A DNA stretch of 64,000 bases from Agapetus fuscipes (GCA_951799405.1 OX637343.1:11758524-11822523); one strand, 5' to 3'; numbered from the stretch's first letter, positions 12,501 to 19,968 are shown. Notes: generated by a model from the sequence alone, not told the origin. Program-made: numbers and translations.

Positions 12501-13217
12501 TCCAAATTCTAACTAATATGTACCTACTTAAATATTTCAAAGAGTTTGGAATAAATGGGTAAAGAAACAATGTAAGTTGAAAGAGGATGTTAAAGTTAAG
12601 GTACAAAAGAATGTGATGAGATGGTTTGGGCATGTGGAAAGAATGAATGATGATAGACTGACAAAGTATGTAGGTATACAGAGGAAGTGTGAAAGGAAAA
12701 AGAGGTAAGGGATGACCGAGAAAAGTATGGAGTGATCAGATTGAGGAGATTGTAAAAGAATGGGATATGCAAAGTGAGCGTAAAAGAAGAAAATGCATGA
12801 AAAAGGTGATGGATATGAATGAATTGAAAGAGGCAAGGATAGGAAAAAATGGAGGCAACTCTGCAGAGGCTCTAGCCACCCCTAGCAGAATGGCGACAGG
12901 GTTACAGTTACAGTTACAGAGCAAAAAATATATTTCAGAAATATTACCTTTCCGATGGTAGCGATGAGAACGTTAGGCAGAGGAATCTCCAGTCCATCCG
13001 AAGTCTTCTGCGTTCCAATATCCCGCAGGGTGCAAGTCGCACCCAGAGCTTCCAACTTCATCTTGGTCCACTCCACCATATGCTGGCATTCATCTCTGCA
13101 AGCGGGATCCGTAGAAACAGACTTGATTTCAACAGACTCCTTCAAAACAGAAATATACCTATCTTTGTTCTGATCAATGTGAGAGAAGAGCGTAACAAGC
13201 GTATCAGGGAGAGCCAT
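369..13217 (-). CDS. CNDP2: Cytosolic non-specific dipeptidase (CNDP2-like, M20), 3' end outside window
   Basis: Split minus-strand gene: join of 12948-13217, 9431-9628, 5152-5413, 3702-3849, 2962-3062, 2206-2336, 1202-1327, 369-527. All introns are GT-AG and phases agree; the 1395 nt give 465 residues without a stop. Family knowledge: M20 cytosolic di-metal (Mn/Zn) peptidases that hydrolyse dipeptides such as Cys-Gly; human CNDP2 has about 475 residues, so only the last ~10-15 codons are missing. Visible catalytic set: His102 and Asp104 (YGHLD), bridging Asp135 (STDDKGP), Glu169-Glu170 (MEESGSEG), Asp200 (ISDNYW), His233 (DLHSG), the RWRYPSLS segment, and the final metal His451 ([10 protein letters not shown]). 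No signal peptide or membrane segment. The start is the first ATG after an Inr/DPE promoter. The protein looks intact; introns are loaded with transposons. Confidence 0.95.
1202..1327 (-). CDS. CNDP2: Dipeptidase exon 7 (residues 371-412)
   Basis: Acceptor TTTTGCAG before TGG, donor AAG followed by GTAAC; 126 nt, phase 0 both ends. Encodes [20 protein letters not shown] followed by [16 protein letters not shown]. The GGKPW block matches CNDP2. Confidence 0.94.
1440..1725 (-). pseudogene. RTE-like reverse transcriptase C-terminal fragment with internal minisatellite
   Basis: Reading minus from ~1725: [20 protein letters not shown] then [12 protein letters not shown], the conserved C-terminal end of many insect non-LTR reverse transcriptases. 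After the 26-bp repeat block (1518-1612) the homology resumes as WRDHVLRMD and [13 protein letters not shown] relative without the repeat block lies at 26695-26870 on the plus strand. Inactive remnant within intron 6. Confidence 0.55.
1518..1612. repeat. 26-bp minisatellite, ~3.7 copies
   Basis: Near-perfect tandem unit AGCATCTTCTCTTCCTACTC plus TAATAG. It lies inside the RT remnant, where the homologous copy at 26695 has none, so it expanded after insertion. Confidence 0.85.
1826..2200. repeat. Family L repeat (LTR-like), also at 61370-63640
   Basis: TTGTTACG...GCTGGGTTCTC...TTTTAATTAAAC...AATTT...TTTACAGA is shared with 61370-61427. The part after TTTAGTTCACAATTT resumes at 63350, and the far end shares a CAGGCGCACG block (2173-2182 and 63598-63607). 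Similarity is patchy. It runs up to the donor side of exon 6. Possibly a solo LTR. Confidence 0.35.
2206..2336 (-). CDS. CNDP2: Dipeptidase exon 6 (residues 327-370)
   Basis: Acceptor GATGCAG, donor AAG followed by GTAAA; 131 nt, phase 1 in and phase 0 out. Encodes [20 protein letters not shown] and continues through the [17 protein letters not shown] segment, typical of the CNDP lid domain. Confidence 0.94.
2422..2495. repeat. MITE-D fragment
   Basis: TTGAGAATAATGTAAG, TAAGTTCTCCTATAAC and GTCTAATATCC match one arm of the complete hairpin element at 29123-29330. Lies in intron 5. Confidence 0.5.
2962..3062 (-). CDS. CNDP2: Dipeptidase exon 5 (residues 293-327)
   Basis: 101 nt between acceptor TTTCCAG and donor CAAG followed by GTTAC, phase 2 in and phase 1 out. 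Joining to exon 4 restores ...[12 protein letters not shown]; the exon ends [13 protein letters not shown], the conserved substrate-binding stretch. Too short for a simple ORF scan. Confidence 0.92.
3240..3690 (+). mobile_element. SINE-A with alternative 3' tail and internal inverted duplication
   Basis: The tRNA-like head has B box GGTTCAAATCC (~3293), followed by the SINE-A body (ACCGGTCTCTAAAGGTCCAT, TTGTAAACAACACC). The tail is not the (ATT)n LINE-type tail but TCTGCGGCACTACC...GGGAGTCTCCCGCACAGGA, also seen at 10975-11060 (minus) and 47396-47470. Within it, 3492-3530 is repeated inverted at 3583-3625, forming a hairpin of ~33-bp arms. Sits in intron 4. Confidence 0.7.
3702..3849 (-). CDS. 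CNDP2: Dipeptidase exon 4 (residues 244-293)
   Basis: Acceptor TTTTCAG, donor CAG followed by GTTTA; 148 nt, phase 1 in and phase 2 out. It encodes [17 protein letters not shown] and VELYDKIDF, part of the dimerisation (lid) domain. Confidence 0.93.
4326..5110 (-). pseudogene. L2/CR1-like LINE 3' fragment (RT C-terminus and 3' UTR)
   Basis: 5'-truncated non-LTR retrotransposon in intron 3. From ~5085 it reads [19 protein letters not shown], then [86 protein letters not shown] and [11 protein letters not shown], the hallmark C-terminal region of L2/CR1-group LINEs. The frame is open from ~5085 to the stop near 4445. The ~110-bp 3' UTR ends in an (ATT)n tract at 4349-4368. It starts only ~40 bp from the exon 3 donor. 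Its 3' UTR is shared with SINE-A. Confidence 0.8.
5152..5413 (-). CDS. CNDP2: Dipeptidase exon 3 (residues 157-244)
   Basis: Acceptor ATTTCAG before TTGCC, donor GAAG followed by GTCAG; 262 nt, leaving phase 1. It holds the general base and metal ligand pair Glu169-Glu170, Asp200 in CISDNYWLG and His233 in DLHSGVMGG, the last known in the family to act across the dimer interface. Confidence 0.95.
5475..6465. mobile_element. Non-autonomous DNA transposon with 27-bp TIRs and GTTGACA motifs
   Basis: The left end TAAGGTAAAACCACCAGTA (5475 on) is matched in reverse at 6443-6468 (TACTGGTGGTTTTACCTTA), with 25 of 27 terminal bases paired. The ~990-bp interior is AT-rich and holds at least ten copies of AGTAGTTGACA in both orientations. 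One pair makes a perfect 16-bp-arm hairpin at 5736-5771. No coding capacity. It ends at TTA, directly abutting the Harbinger-like MITE. Superfamily not determined. In intron 2, ~60 bp from the exon 3 acceptor. Confidence 0.7.
6469..6707. mobile_element. PIF/Harbinger-type MITE, 239 bp, TTA target duplication
   Basis: The termini GGGCCTGTTGTACCAA and TTGGTGCAACAGGCCC pair at 15 of 16 positions. TTA lies immediately on both sides (6466-6468 and 6708-6710). GGGCCTGTTG ends with a 3-bp TTA duplication are the known Harbinger/PIF pattern. No ORF. Confidence 0.8.
6780..6960 (+). repeat. Family G repeat
   Basis: GGCGAGACAAACATCAGTCT with CCCTAGCAAACCAGCCGGGT and GACACAATATTGTCTATG. The same blocks occur in reverse at 40010-40150 and 12170-12300. 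Confidence 0.45.
6975..7095 (+). mobile_element. SINE-C 3' part
   Basis: AATTATTAATTGATGATGTT and TAGGTTGGTGAATTGCATTA match the tails at 19485, 20585 and 41285. The tRNA-like head is missing. Confidence 0.5.
7100..7552. other. AT-rich intron 2 DNA
   Basis: Low-complexity AT-rich sequence; no exon, repeat family or element recognised. Confidence 0.6.
7553..8045 (-). mobile_element. SINE-A split by a MITE-F insertion
   Basis: The LINE-type tail (TTATTTGGCGAGAGCTG, TCACACCTCAAGAGCCCTCT) is at 7560-7610, the body runs to 7730, and the tRNA-like head with inverted B box is at 7978-8040. The body is interrupted at CCCAG by the MITE at 7731-7928. Confidence 0.75.
7731..7928. mobile_element. MITE-F hairpin (copy 1) inserted in SINE-A
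   Basis: Imperfect hairpin with arms GTCGGTAGATCTTACC and GGTAAGATCTATCGAC, central AACATGGCGGTGCCTGAACA opposite GATACGCCGCCATGTTTAAT. CCCAG flanks both sides (7726-7730, 7929-7933), and other SINE-A copies show the uninterrupted CAACCCAGCGAAGAG. Other copies at ~16570 and ~44862. Confidence 0.7.
8046..8790. other. Intron 2 DNA without recognised features
   Basis: Nothing recognised. A minus-strand 86-codon ORF at 8309-8569 has no motif I know and no splice context. Confidence 0.5.
8792..8915 (-). other. Candidate cryptic exon in intron 2
   Basis: A pyrimidine-rich acceptor (CTCTCTTCCTCTCCAG) precedes an open stretch beginning [19 protein letters not shown], followed by a good donor-like CTCT then GTATGT. 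The 124 nt are not a multiple of three and the residues are foreign to M20 dipeptidases, so inclusion would shift the frame. Could be a poison exon, an exon captured from elsewhere or chance. Confidence 0.25.
9178..9390 (+). pseudogene. L2/CR1-like LINE C-terminal fragment (second family)
   Basis: The plus strand reads [20 protein letters not shown] then [19 protein letters not shown] and NRSFNT-stop (~9317), the C-terminus of an L2/CR1 LINE different from that at 4326-5110. A T/ATT-rich tail follows (~9370-9385). It lies antisense to the host gene, ending ~40 bp before exon 2. Confidence 0.7.
9431..9628 (-). CDS. CNDP2: Dipeptidase exon 2 (residues 91-156)
   Basis: Acceptor TTTCAG before GAT, donor GAG followed by GTGAG; 198 nt, phase 0 at both ends. 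It carries the core metal site: His102 and catalytic Asp104 in YGHLDVQPA, and bridging Asp135 in RGSTDDKGP. Confidence 0.95.
9777..9824. repeat. Hairpin repeat (AATAAGGCATCTTCAGGA)
   Basis: AATAAGGCATCTTCAGGA at 9777-9794 and its near-perfect inverse at 9807-9824, 12-bp loop. The same arm recurs at 26882-26905. Likely a small MITE remnant. Confidence 0.5.
9903..10020 (+). pseudogene. RTE-like RT extreme C-terminal fragment
   Basis: Plus strand: [20 protein letters not shown] then [17 protein letters not shown]. Matches the layout of the longer fragment at 12600-12918 ([18 protein letters not shown]). Confidence 0.55.
10131..10390 (+). repeat. Family R repeat, full length
   Basis: Runs from CTCCTTGACTGATAGGTTGG to the tail TTAGATTATAGATTATAGAT, in intron 1. 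Confidence 0.75.
10508..10757 (-). repeat. Family R repeat, full length
   Basis: Starts with the tail (ATCTATAATCTAAGTTGC) and ends TATATAAGTCAAGGGA; opposite orientation to the copy 120 bp away. Confidence 0.75.
10975..11578 (-). mobile_element. Two nested SINE-A copies
   Basis: Outer copy: alternative-tail SINE-A from ~10975, head split at 11235 and resuming at ~11535. Inner copy: 11238-11530, complete with LINE-type tail (TTATTTGGTGAGCGCTG) and head (TTCAAACCC, CCACTAGACTACGGACCG). ATTTAC at the left junction recurs after the inner head, a plausible target duplication. Confidence 0.75.
11577..11800. repeat. Family S repeat, also at 60348-60562
   Basis: TCATTTGATTCAAA, TTTTTAGTTTTCACAAGAC, CCAGTACACAT, AACATTGCTCATGTGAA and CAAGCACTAAG occur in the same order and orientation at 60348-60562. 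About 215 bp, class unknown. Confidence 0.55.
11915..12140 (-). repeat. Family R repeat, diverged
   Basis: ATCTATAATCTAAGTTAC at the tail, TGCATGTGCACTCACATA and GGGATGGTATTGGAAAAAGT in the body. Confidence 0.6.
12170..12300 (-). repeat. Family G repeat
   Basis: TTTTTTTCTCGGCAGGCTTG and GACATCACCCGGTCAGGTTG then CTAGGAAAAAGG; compare 40010-40150. Confidence 0.45.
12600..12918 (+). pseudogene. RTE-like LINE 3' fragment with CAGTTA tail
   Basis: Plus strand: [20 protein letters not shown], then after a frame change near 12706 [20 protein letters not shown] and [20 protein letters not shown], the C-terminus of RTE-like reverse transcriptases. Tail GTTACAGTTACAGTTACAGA. A related 3' end is at 16190-16290. 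It ends ~28 bp from the exon 1 donor, antisense to the gene. Confidence 0.7.
12948..13217 (-). CDS. CNDP2: Dipeptidase exon 1 (residues 1-90)
   Basis: The ATG at 13217 directly follows a 12-A tract. The exon encodes the N-terminal lid of the M20 fold ([11 protein letters not shown]... to ...LIATIGK) and ends at AAG followed by GTAAT, phase 0. A LINE tail ends about 28 bp beyond this donor. Confidence 0.93.
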
Positions 13218-13234
13218 TTTTTTTTTTTTGGAAC

Positions 13235-13269
13235 ACGTCTAACCGGCACGAAGTCCCGCGAGCAACTGA
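13235..13269 (-). promoter_or_regulatory. Inr + DPE core promoter of the dipeptidase gene
   Basis: On the minus strand TCAGTT lies at 13264-13269, matching the arthropod initiator with A+1 at 13267. Counting from that A, positions +28 to +33 read AGACGT (13235-13240), a full match to the DPE consensus at the required spacing. No TATA box is seen about 30 bp upstream. The implied 5' leader is 50 nt, ending in 12 A just before the ATG. Assignment is by motif and spacing only. Confidence 0.55.
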
Positions 13270-13860
13270 CAATTTTCACAGAATTTAGAGTATTTCTAAT
13301 CAAAGATAATGTTTTATTATGTTATCTATCTAACCGGGGGAGTGTTGGATGGCAACTAGTACAATAATTATTTATTTTGATTACGGTTTCAGCATTATTC
13401 TTATCTGGTTATTGTCGCGGGGAATCGAAGTTTTTTTTTGTACAAATATGGAGTTGTTTATATGATGATAGATTCTGAGATTGCTGCGTTTAGTACCAAG
13501 TTATCTCGCAGTCGTTTAAAAATTAAATATTGCGGTTAATTAGTGAAATATACAACGTGGATTGTAGAGTGACAGAACCGGGATTACTTGACAGATTTCT
13601 AATTTCAACTTTTTTCACGGTACCGCGTTATTCTGTTTTACCGACGCGACAAACTTTCATGTTCGGATGTTTACGTCCAAAAAGTTATTTAAATAATAAC
13701 ACAGATGGCAGGACCATATAACTTTTATTCCATTTTCAAATAATCACTTTCTTCTTTTAGTTTTGAGATAAATACTACAGTTTCCTGGAACTAAAGAATA
13801 AATAAATCTAGTGTCGTCTTTGATCTGCGAAATGCATTACCCAACAAAAATTCCCTGATT
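13270..13860. other. Upstream flank of the dipeptidase gene
   Basis: AT-rich, no recognised repeat except the boundary CCTGATTATCGGG at 13853 (see 47514). Upstream regulatory DNA is expected here, but no element other than Inr/DPE could be supported. Confidence 0.4.
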
Positions 13861-13861
13861 A

Positions 13862-14025
13862 TCGGGAGCTGGGAGACCCCCACTTCAACTGAAAGTGGTT
13901 GGTGTGAGGCCGGCCCCCTTACCTGTAAAAATAAATAGGTCCCGAAGCGTCACATGCGACCCCTTCGGGGATAACGCAGGCAAGAAGTTACACTATATGT
14001 GTAGCTTATAGTTACGTTGCGTTGT
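13862..14025 (+). mobile_element. SINE-B, 5'-truncated
   Basis: From GGGAGCTGGGAGACCCCCAC to CACTATATGTGTAGCTTA. ATCGGGA occurs at both edges (13860 and ~14028). The surrounding sequence reappears uninterrupted at 47514-47580, which supports insertion. Confidence 0.7.
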
Positions 14026-14029
14026 ATCG

Positions 14030-14725
14030 GGAATTTACTATTTAAGTGACATCACATAGCTGAGGAATATTTTTAATGTTCCTACCTCATTCCTTTATTC
14101 ATCAATCGATGCATGAAAAGAAATAAATATAATTTGAAATAAAGAGTCAATTAATTACAAAAGAAACTGGCTTTGATTTATGCAAGACGTTAATTGAAAA
14201 AAAACTATTATTTAGTGAGCCTTTAATCTAGATCATTTTTTTGCACGATCCAAAAAGCAGATAGACAGATCTCTATACAACGAAGCATGATATCCACATT
14301 CAATGGAGAGAGTTTTTTGTTTAGTTTTGTTTGTTTTAGTTATTGAATTAAATATACAATCGATAAGTATTAATTGCCGGTCGTTTAGAGATTTTTTAAA
14401 TTAATCGACATTGAACTTTATAGGCACAACAATTCCTCTTTATATTTCCTTCCTTTTTGTGTCATTTTTTTTGTCTTTCTACTTCTCTACCTCTCTATTT
14501 ATGTAGTACCTAAGTATACTTTAGCGTATTTATGGTTTTTTAAAGTTTTTTTTCAATAAAAAACGATTGTGATTTTATTTATTTTGGATTTATTTCAACA
14601 CAAATTTATATCAAGATGTAGTAATTAATGTCACTGGGCAAAATATATATAGAGCTTTCCATATTTGTATGTTTGAATTTCCATGTATTTCCTATGAATG
14701 ATATAATATGATATAAGTAATATGA
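14030..14725. other. AT-rich intergenic DNA
   Basis: No coding or repeat signal recognised. Confidence 0.5.
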
Positions 14726-14733
14726 ATGATATA

Positions 14734-15020
14734 CATGGCCGTCGGAAGAACACAATCTAGGGGGGGGGGGGGGCAAAACACTCACAATTTTTGTACACGT
14801 ACCTACTTATCAAAAATCTAACTTACCTGATCTACGTCTAAAAGGCGAATACCAGTTTCCTTGGTGTTTGACCGAAGATGTCCTTAACTAACCGTCCGGT
14901 ATCTGCCATTAATCGATGGGTCGTCTGTCGGTTAGATCCTTCGAGATTTCCAGGGGGGGGCAATGCAGGGGGCTGCCCACCCTGCCCCCCCCTGCCCCCC
15001 CCCCCCTTCCGACGGCCATG
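14734..15020. mobile_element. hAT-type MITE, 287 bp, 8-bp target duplication
   Basis: Terminal inverted repeats CATGGCCGTCGGAAG and CTTCCGACGGCCATG are perfect over 15 bp and flanked by ATGATATA on both sides (14726-14733, 15021-15028). An 8-bp duplication is typical of hAT. The interior has a run of 14 G near the left end and C-runs near the right end, so the hairpin arms extend as homopolymers. No ORF. Confidence 0.85.
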
Positions 15021-15084
15021 ATGATATATAATTTCCTATGAATGTTTGAATCTTCAAGTCCTTGAAATTATTATAGCAAACGAT

Positions 15085-15430
15085 AGACTCTTCCACACAC
15101 ATAAGAAGGTTCGCAACAAAACTAAGCTACGCATTAAGTGTACATTCTTGCCGCGTTCTCCCCGAAAAGGTCGCACGTGGCGAGTGAACGTATTTATTTT
15201 TACAGGTAACGGGGCTGGCCTTACGCCAACCACTTGAGTTGAAATGGGGTCTCCCAGCTCCTAAGGAGGTTAGCTCTCATTTAATGTGAAGGCTTAGTAA
15301 GCCTTGCCGGTATTTTTTTAGGGTTTGAAATAAACACCGAAACAGGAATTAATTTCTGATACCCTTGGTGGGATTCGAACCCGAGCTCTCGGCATGGAAT
15401 GCGCAAGCACTCTACTAAATGATCGGTCTA
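15085..15430 (-). mobile_element. SINE-B, near full length
   Basis: Minus-strand head with B box GGTTCGAATCC (inverted at ~15372), body AAATAAACACCGAAACAGGA in plus view, and the tail ending near 15090. Good reference copy. Confidence 0.8.
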
Positions 15431-15584
15431 CGATTATGGAAGTGCGGATTATCCGGATGGAAAGCGACCAAACGTTACCAATGCTCTCCCAATATCTTGG
15501 AAAGGAAAATTCTTGGATGATGATTTTTTTCTGTGGCGTCGTTTAACGGTCCATGGCCATCTCAAGGGCGCCATGGCCCATGGC

Positions 15585-15760
15585 GGGTGTCAGAAATGAT
15601 TTCCTGTTTCGATGTGTATTAATTAAAACCTTATAACTAAAGTGGTAGGCGTGAGGCCGGACTCCTTACCTTTAAAAATAAATACGTCCACTCGCCACAA
15701 CATGCGACCCTTTCCGGGAGAAGTTACACTTAATGTGTAGCTTAGTTGCGTTGCGTTTTG
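15585..15760 (+). mobile_element. SINE-B, 5'-truncated
   Basis: GGTGTCAGAAATGATTTCCT to ATGTGTAGCTTAGTTGCGTT; internal deletion of the middle. Confidence 0.7.
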
Positions 15761-16189
15761 CGTATCTTAAAATTCTATCATTTCGCAAAGTAGGTACACG
15801 GTTATTTTGAGGTTAAAAACCTGACACACGAAATGAAATACGACGTGTAATTAGGCATTACAGCTCGGCTTTTTACAAAATGGCTCTACACGTGTAGCTA
15901 GTGTGCTTTTGTATTTTATTTTTAGTATATTTATCATTAGTAAAACACACCATTATATTTGTGGCTGTGGTAAACAGGTATGGCGACCTAATTTCTGTTA
16001 TTCGGCACATCCATCACGCGCGCTTTTCGTTAGAGAGAGACTTTTGCGGCGTTTACACGGGTCGAGTACTAGTGCATTAGTTGGTAGGGGTGTGCGTGAG
16101 CAGCCATGTTTGAGGTGTGCGCAAGTACTTGCCGCACTCACACATATCCGATAAACTGCATCTAGTTTTCAGGCGGAATGTAAAATAAT

Positions 16190-16290
16190 GATTTGAATGA
16201 ACTGATATAAATTTGTTAGGATAGGATAATGGAGGAGGCTCTACATAGATTCTGGCCGCCCCTAGTGAAACGGTGACAGTGTTACAGTAA
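16190..16290 (+). repeat. RTE-like LINE 3' end
   Basis: GGATAGGATAATGGAGGAGG, GGCCGCCCCTAGTGAAACGG and TGTTACAGTAACA correspond to the 3' end of the fragment at 12830-12918. Confidence 0.45.
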
Positions 16291-16569
16291 CAATTACTTC
16301 AGCGATTGAAATTGAGACTTTTCCATCGCAAATTTATTTAGTTTTCCAATTAGGTGCTTCTTGTTGAATAAACCAATTTGTTAGTATAACCGATTATTCA
16401 TGATATCTGACGGTTTTTTTTAATTTCTATTGCGGTGTTCTGTGAAAATGAAAATACATCTCGGGAGCTTAGTACCTTTTCACATGATCCGGTTCGGTGC
16501 CGGATTGGGAATCGTTTATAGATAGCTTTCGATAGCTAAAATAGCTCTAGGTAGGTACATAATGTTTTG

Positions 16570-16748
16570 AAGTCTAGACGGCCGTCGGTAGATCTTACCG
16601 TACTTTTTTGAAGATAGGATGGAATAAAACGTGGCGGGGCCTGAACAGCTGATCGTTGTTTCACATAATATGTATCAACTGTTGATACGCCACCATGTTT
16701 TATTTCGTCCTATCTATCTAAGATCTATCGACAGTCGTCGAGACTTGT
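16570..16748. mobile_element. MITE-F hairpin (copy 2)
   Basis: GTCGGTAGATCTTACCG and inverse AGATCTATCGACAG near the right end; centre AACGTGGCGGGGCCTGAACA against GATACGCCACCATGTTTTAT. Confidence 0.7.
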
Positions 16749-16749
16749 C

Positions 16750-17310
16750 CACTCGGCGAATCCACACATTTTGCGACAGGATCGGAACCAAAATCTGACC
16801 GTGTGAAAGAGATTCAAGCCACTACCTAATCACTCGTAACTCGCAACTCTGACCCGTCTGAACACGGCATTAGAGGGAGAAAGAGAGAAATAAGACGCCA
16901 TTTTTTAGGCGCCATGTTTCTTTTTTTTATCTCGCGTCGTGGATACCTCTTGCCTTGCAAAGAGAAAAAAAAAATGAATAACGAAAAAATAAGTTGAACT
17001 AAAATTAACCATAGAAAAGACTGCAGCCAAATATATATTATACATAGGTGCACCATAGACACCATAGACAACAACGGAAAGAATGGACTCAGTGCAATTT
17101 TGAATTAAGATTTTTTTCTTGGCGGCTAAACGTCACACTTGTATTGGACTAAGATTCTTAGAAACCAATAAAAAAATATTTGTTTTCTTTCGTATTTTGT
17201 GTGTATCAATTCAGGTGCGGACCTCATTGTTACCTTCTGAGTATACCATATGCTAGATATTGCTCAAATCTATCACGGCCAAGCGGTTCAAGATCGTAAC
17301 TTGGACTAGC
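16750..17310. other. Intergenic DNA
   Basis: No gene seen. A short family G-like piece (TTTTTTTCTTGGCGGCTAAA) is at 17107-17150. Confidence 0.4.
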
Positions 17311-17314
17311 GTAT

Positions 17315-17440
17315 TTACAATAAAACCCCCCGCCTGAATTGAAGTGTTTGGCGTAAGGCCAGCCCCCTTATCTGTAAAAATAAACAGCTTCAACACGCCA
17401 CGTGCGGTGTTTGCGTGCGTGCGTGCGTGCAGAATTTGCA
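17315..17440 (-). mobile_element. SINE-B fragment
   Basis: Body block GGCGTAAGGCCAGCCCCCTT in plus view and CAACACGCCACGTGCG, followed by a (GCGT)n microsatellite at 17407-17428. Mixed ends. Confidence 0.45.
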
Positions 17441-17689
17441 CTTTATTGGCAACTGATCTTTTTTTATTTGCTTTTTTTATAGCATTTTTGTAGATAATGT
17501 CTTGTCTATTATTAGCGCTCTACCGCAGACTGAGGATATGTTTTGTTCTGCACTGCTGTGTTAGTTGTTGTCTTGCTTTATTTTCATTTCTTCGAGTTGT
17601 TTCCATTTTTACTTTCCAACCGAGTGGTCGCCGGTACAAAACGCTTTAAGGTGACGCAGCACGATCAAAATTTGGTTAGAACGGTGTTA

Positions 17690-17945
17690 AAAGGGTGTCA
17701 GAAATGATTTCCCGTTCCGGTGCTTATTTCAAACTCAAAAATAAATACCACAAAGTGTAGGTACTAATCCTTCTTAAGAAATAAGAACCAGTCCTGTAGC
17801 TGTAGTAACTGGAGCTTGGAAACCCCCCCCTTCAACTGAAGTAGTTGGCGTGAGGCCGGCCCCTTACCCGTAAAGAAAAGGTCCCGAATCGCCACATGCA
17901 ATCCTTTCGAGGTTACACTATATGTGTAGCTTCGTTGCGTTTAGA
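17690..17945 (+). mobile_element. SINE-B, head missing
   Basis: AAGGGTGTCAGAAATGATTT to TATGTGTAGCTTCGTTGCGT, with the typical GGCGTGAGGCCGGCCCCTTA. Confidence 0.7.
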
Positions 17946-18524
17946 GCCGGGACGCTCTGAATATAGAGACTAATGGAAAATAGTGGTAGAGAAAGATCAA
18001 GACACTGTAGAAAGTAGAGTCAGAATATTGGTCGATGAACATGCAACAGTGCTTGGTGGGTGTGCTTTTGCAGTGGCGGCTCCAAGGGCATGGAACTGAC
18101 AACCACGTGTGGTTCGAGAAATTGCTGACAGAATCCGCTTCAAGATTTTAATTCTACAAAACTGACAATATTTAGGGGGTTAAAAGTGTTTTGCGTGTAA
18201 TTTTACAGGCGCTGTTCACTCTAAACTTTCATGACGCATGTGTGGTGTTTTTTTTTTTTAATTTCTATTCAACATTCGCGCTCACGTTCGAACACACAAA
18301 TGTTATTTTGTTTTTATGTATTTCTGAATTAATTGCTTATTCTAAATGAAATATAAAAAAAATATATATGTGTAATGAAAAAGCTCTGATATGTATCTCT
18401 TTCCTTTCTTTTAATTTTTTTAAAATTATTTATTCTGGTAAGTAGATACAGTGTTTTTTTTAACATAAAATGAATGAAAATATTAAAAAATGAAAAACAA
18501 TAAACAAAACAGAAATAGATGGAG

Positions 18525-18605
18525 CATCAGAGCCATTTGTATGCCAAAAAAAGTACACCCTAGTGTGTAATAGAAGTCTTGTTATAAACAGTTTCCAGGC
18601 AACCT
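18525..18605 (+). repeat. Family K repeat, second copy
   Basis: GATGGAGCATCAGAGCC...AAAGTACACCCTA...TAACAAG-type blocks, inverse of 230-345. Confidence 0.4.
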
Positions 18606-18915
18606 AATTTAATGTAAGATGCAAAATATATGTAATATTAAAGATTCACATTATATGCACTTTCACAAACAGATATGCACAAGTTCGCTGCAAAGATATG
18701 TATCATTTGAGATTCATATTAAATGCATTCCTCAAGCAGACAAGCATTATTTCGCGCTTACACATGCCGCATGTGGTACTACGATATAAAAACACGAATC
18801 TCACATGGACATACACCCTGCAACTCTTGACGACCTTCCCTGAAAACAGGGGTGACATTGGCAAAGTGAACCATTTTCTACAGTATGGGTGGTCAGCCGC
18901 ATAACAACCTATAAG

Positions 18916-19968
18916 TAGGGACTGGAAAATAGTGGTGTTATTTTTTGCGAAATTCGCGTTATTTTTTTGGGAAATTCGCGTTATTTTTGATCGAAAACAG
19001 GGAAATTCGCGTTATTTTTCATGATAAACGGGGAGATTCGGTATAATTTTTAGGGTTGATTAGATCAAAATGAAGGTTTATATAATTGCAGACCAAAAGA
19101 TATTACTAATATTTACAATTTATTATATAAACAACAATAATTTATTTAAAAAACAATGAATAAACAACATCTGAATCAATAGGAGTACCTACCTAACTTA
19201 CAAAAAACCATTGATTGAAAAAAATATAAATATTTCAATGACACTCCGAATACCCTGCAATATACTTTTAAAATATTAAATTTTTGTGCATTTAGTGTCT
19301 AGGTGAGGGTTATCTAATTTTTCAAGGGATGTTGGCTTTTATGAAAGCCTCAAGTTGTGCTCTTGGCTAATCCAGCAACAGCTTCACTCCTTGAAGTATT
19401 TTCCTTCATTGATGTCACGATTCAAGTCTGATTGGAGGATCCAGGATAGTTCTGCTTATTTTATTTTATTTTAATAAAATAGATTTGTGAATAGGAATGT
19501 AATTCACCAACCTACTCTGTCTGGCCAGAAACAGGTATTAATATCATTAATTAATAATTAATTATTGTTTATTTAAATGAATTATTAATTTATAATTATC
19601 CAATAACATCTGTTGAACCAGGGTCAAATTTATAGTCAAAAGACCCAGGCGGGGATCGCACCCGGCGTCTAGCGTTCTAGCGTGTTTCAACGTTAAAAGA
19701 TCAGCCCACATGGCGCCCACGGCTATAACACCGACCAATTTTCCTGTGCTTTGCACCTTGCAAACGGTTTTCGCAGGAATCTTTTCTTTCCCACAAAATC
19801 GTTGCGTTGTAAAAGCGACACATGACAACTTTTTCGCACAATTTCTGCCAAAAGTACGAAAATTCGCGATATTTGCGTAAAACCTCAAATTTCGCGTTAT
19901 TCGCGTAAAATCATCAAAATTCGCGAATAAATTCGTTTTATCGCGATCGCGAAATTTTCCAGTCCCTA
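18916..19968. mobile_element. Non-autonomous hAT-type transposon, 1053 bp, 8-bp TSD
   Basis: Ends TAGGGACTGGAAAAT and ATTTTCCAGTCCCTA form perfect 15-bp TIRs. Exact CCTATAAG duplications lie at 18908-18915 and 19969-19976, and uninterrupted family R copies show that site once. Subterminal repeats rich in TTCGCG (for example AAATTCGCGTTATTTTT, three times on the left; several TTCGCG/CGCGAA on the right) resemble transposase-binding sites. No transposase frame. A SINE-C copy is nested at 19483-19734. Confidence 0.85.
19483..19734 (-). mobile_element. SINE-C, full length
   Basis: Minus strand: head with long variable region and GCGATCCCCGCC B-box region, middle GACCCTGGTTCAACAGATG, tail TAGGTTGGTGAATTACATTC. 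Nested in the hAT element. Confidence 0.7.

Noticed and set aside
12537..12836. Minus-strand ORFs of up to 99 codons
   Set aside because: Antisense shadows of the RTE-like fragment read on the plus strand.
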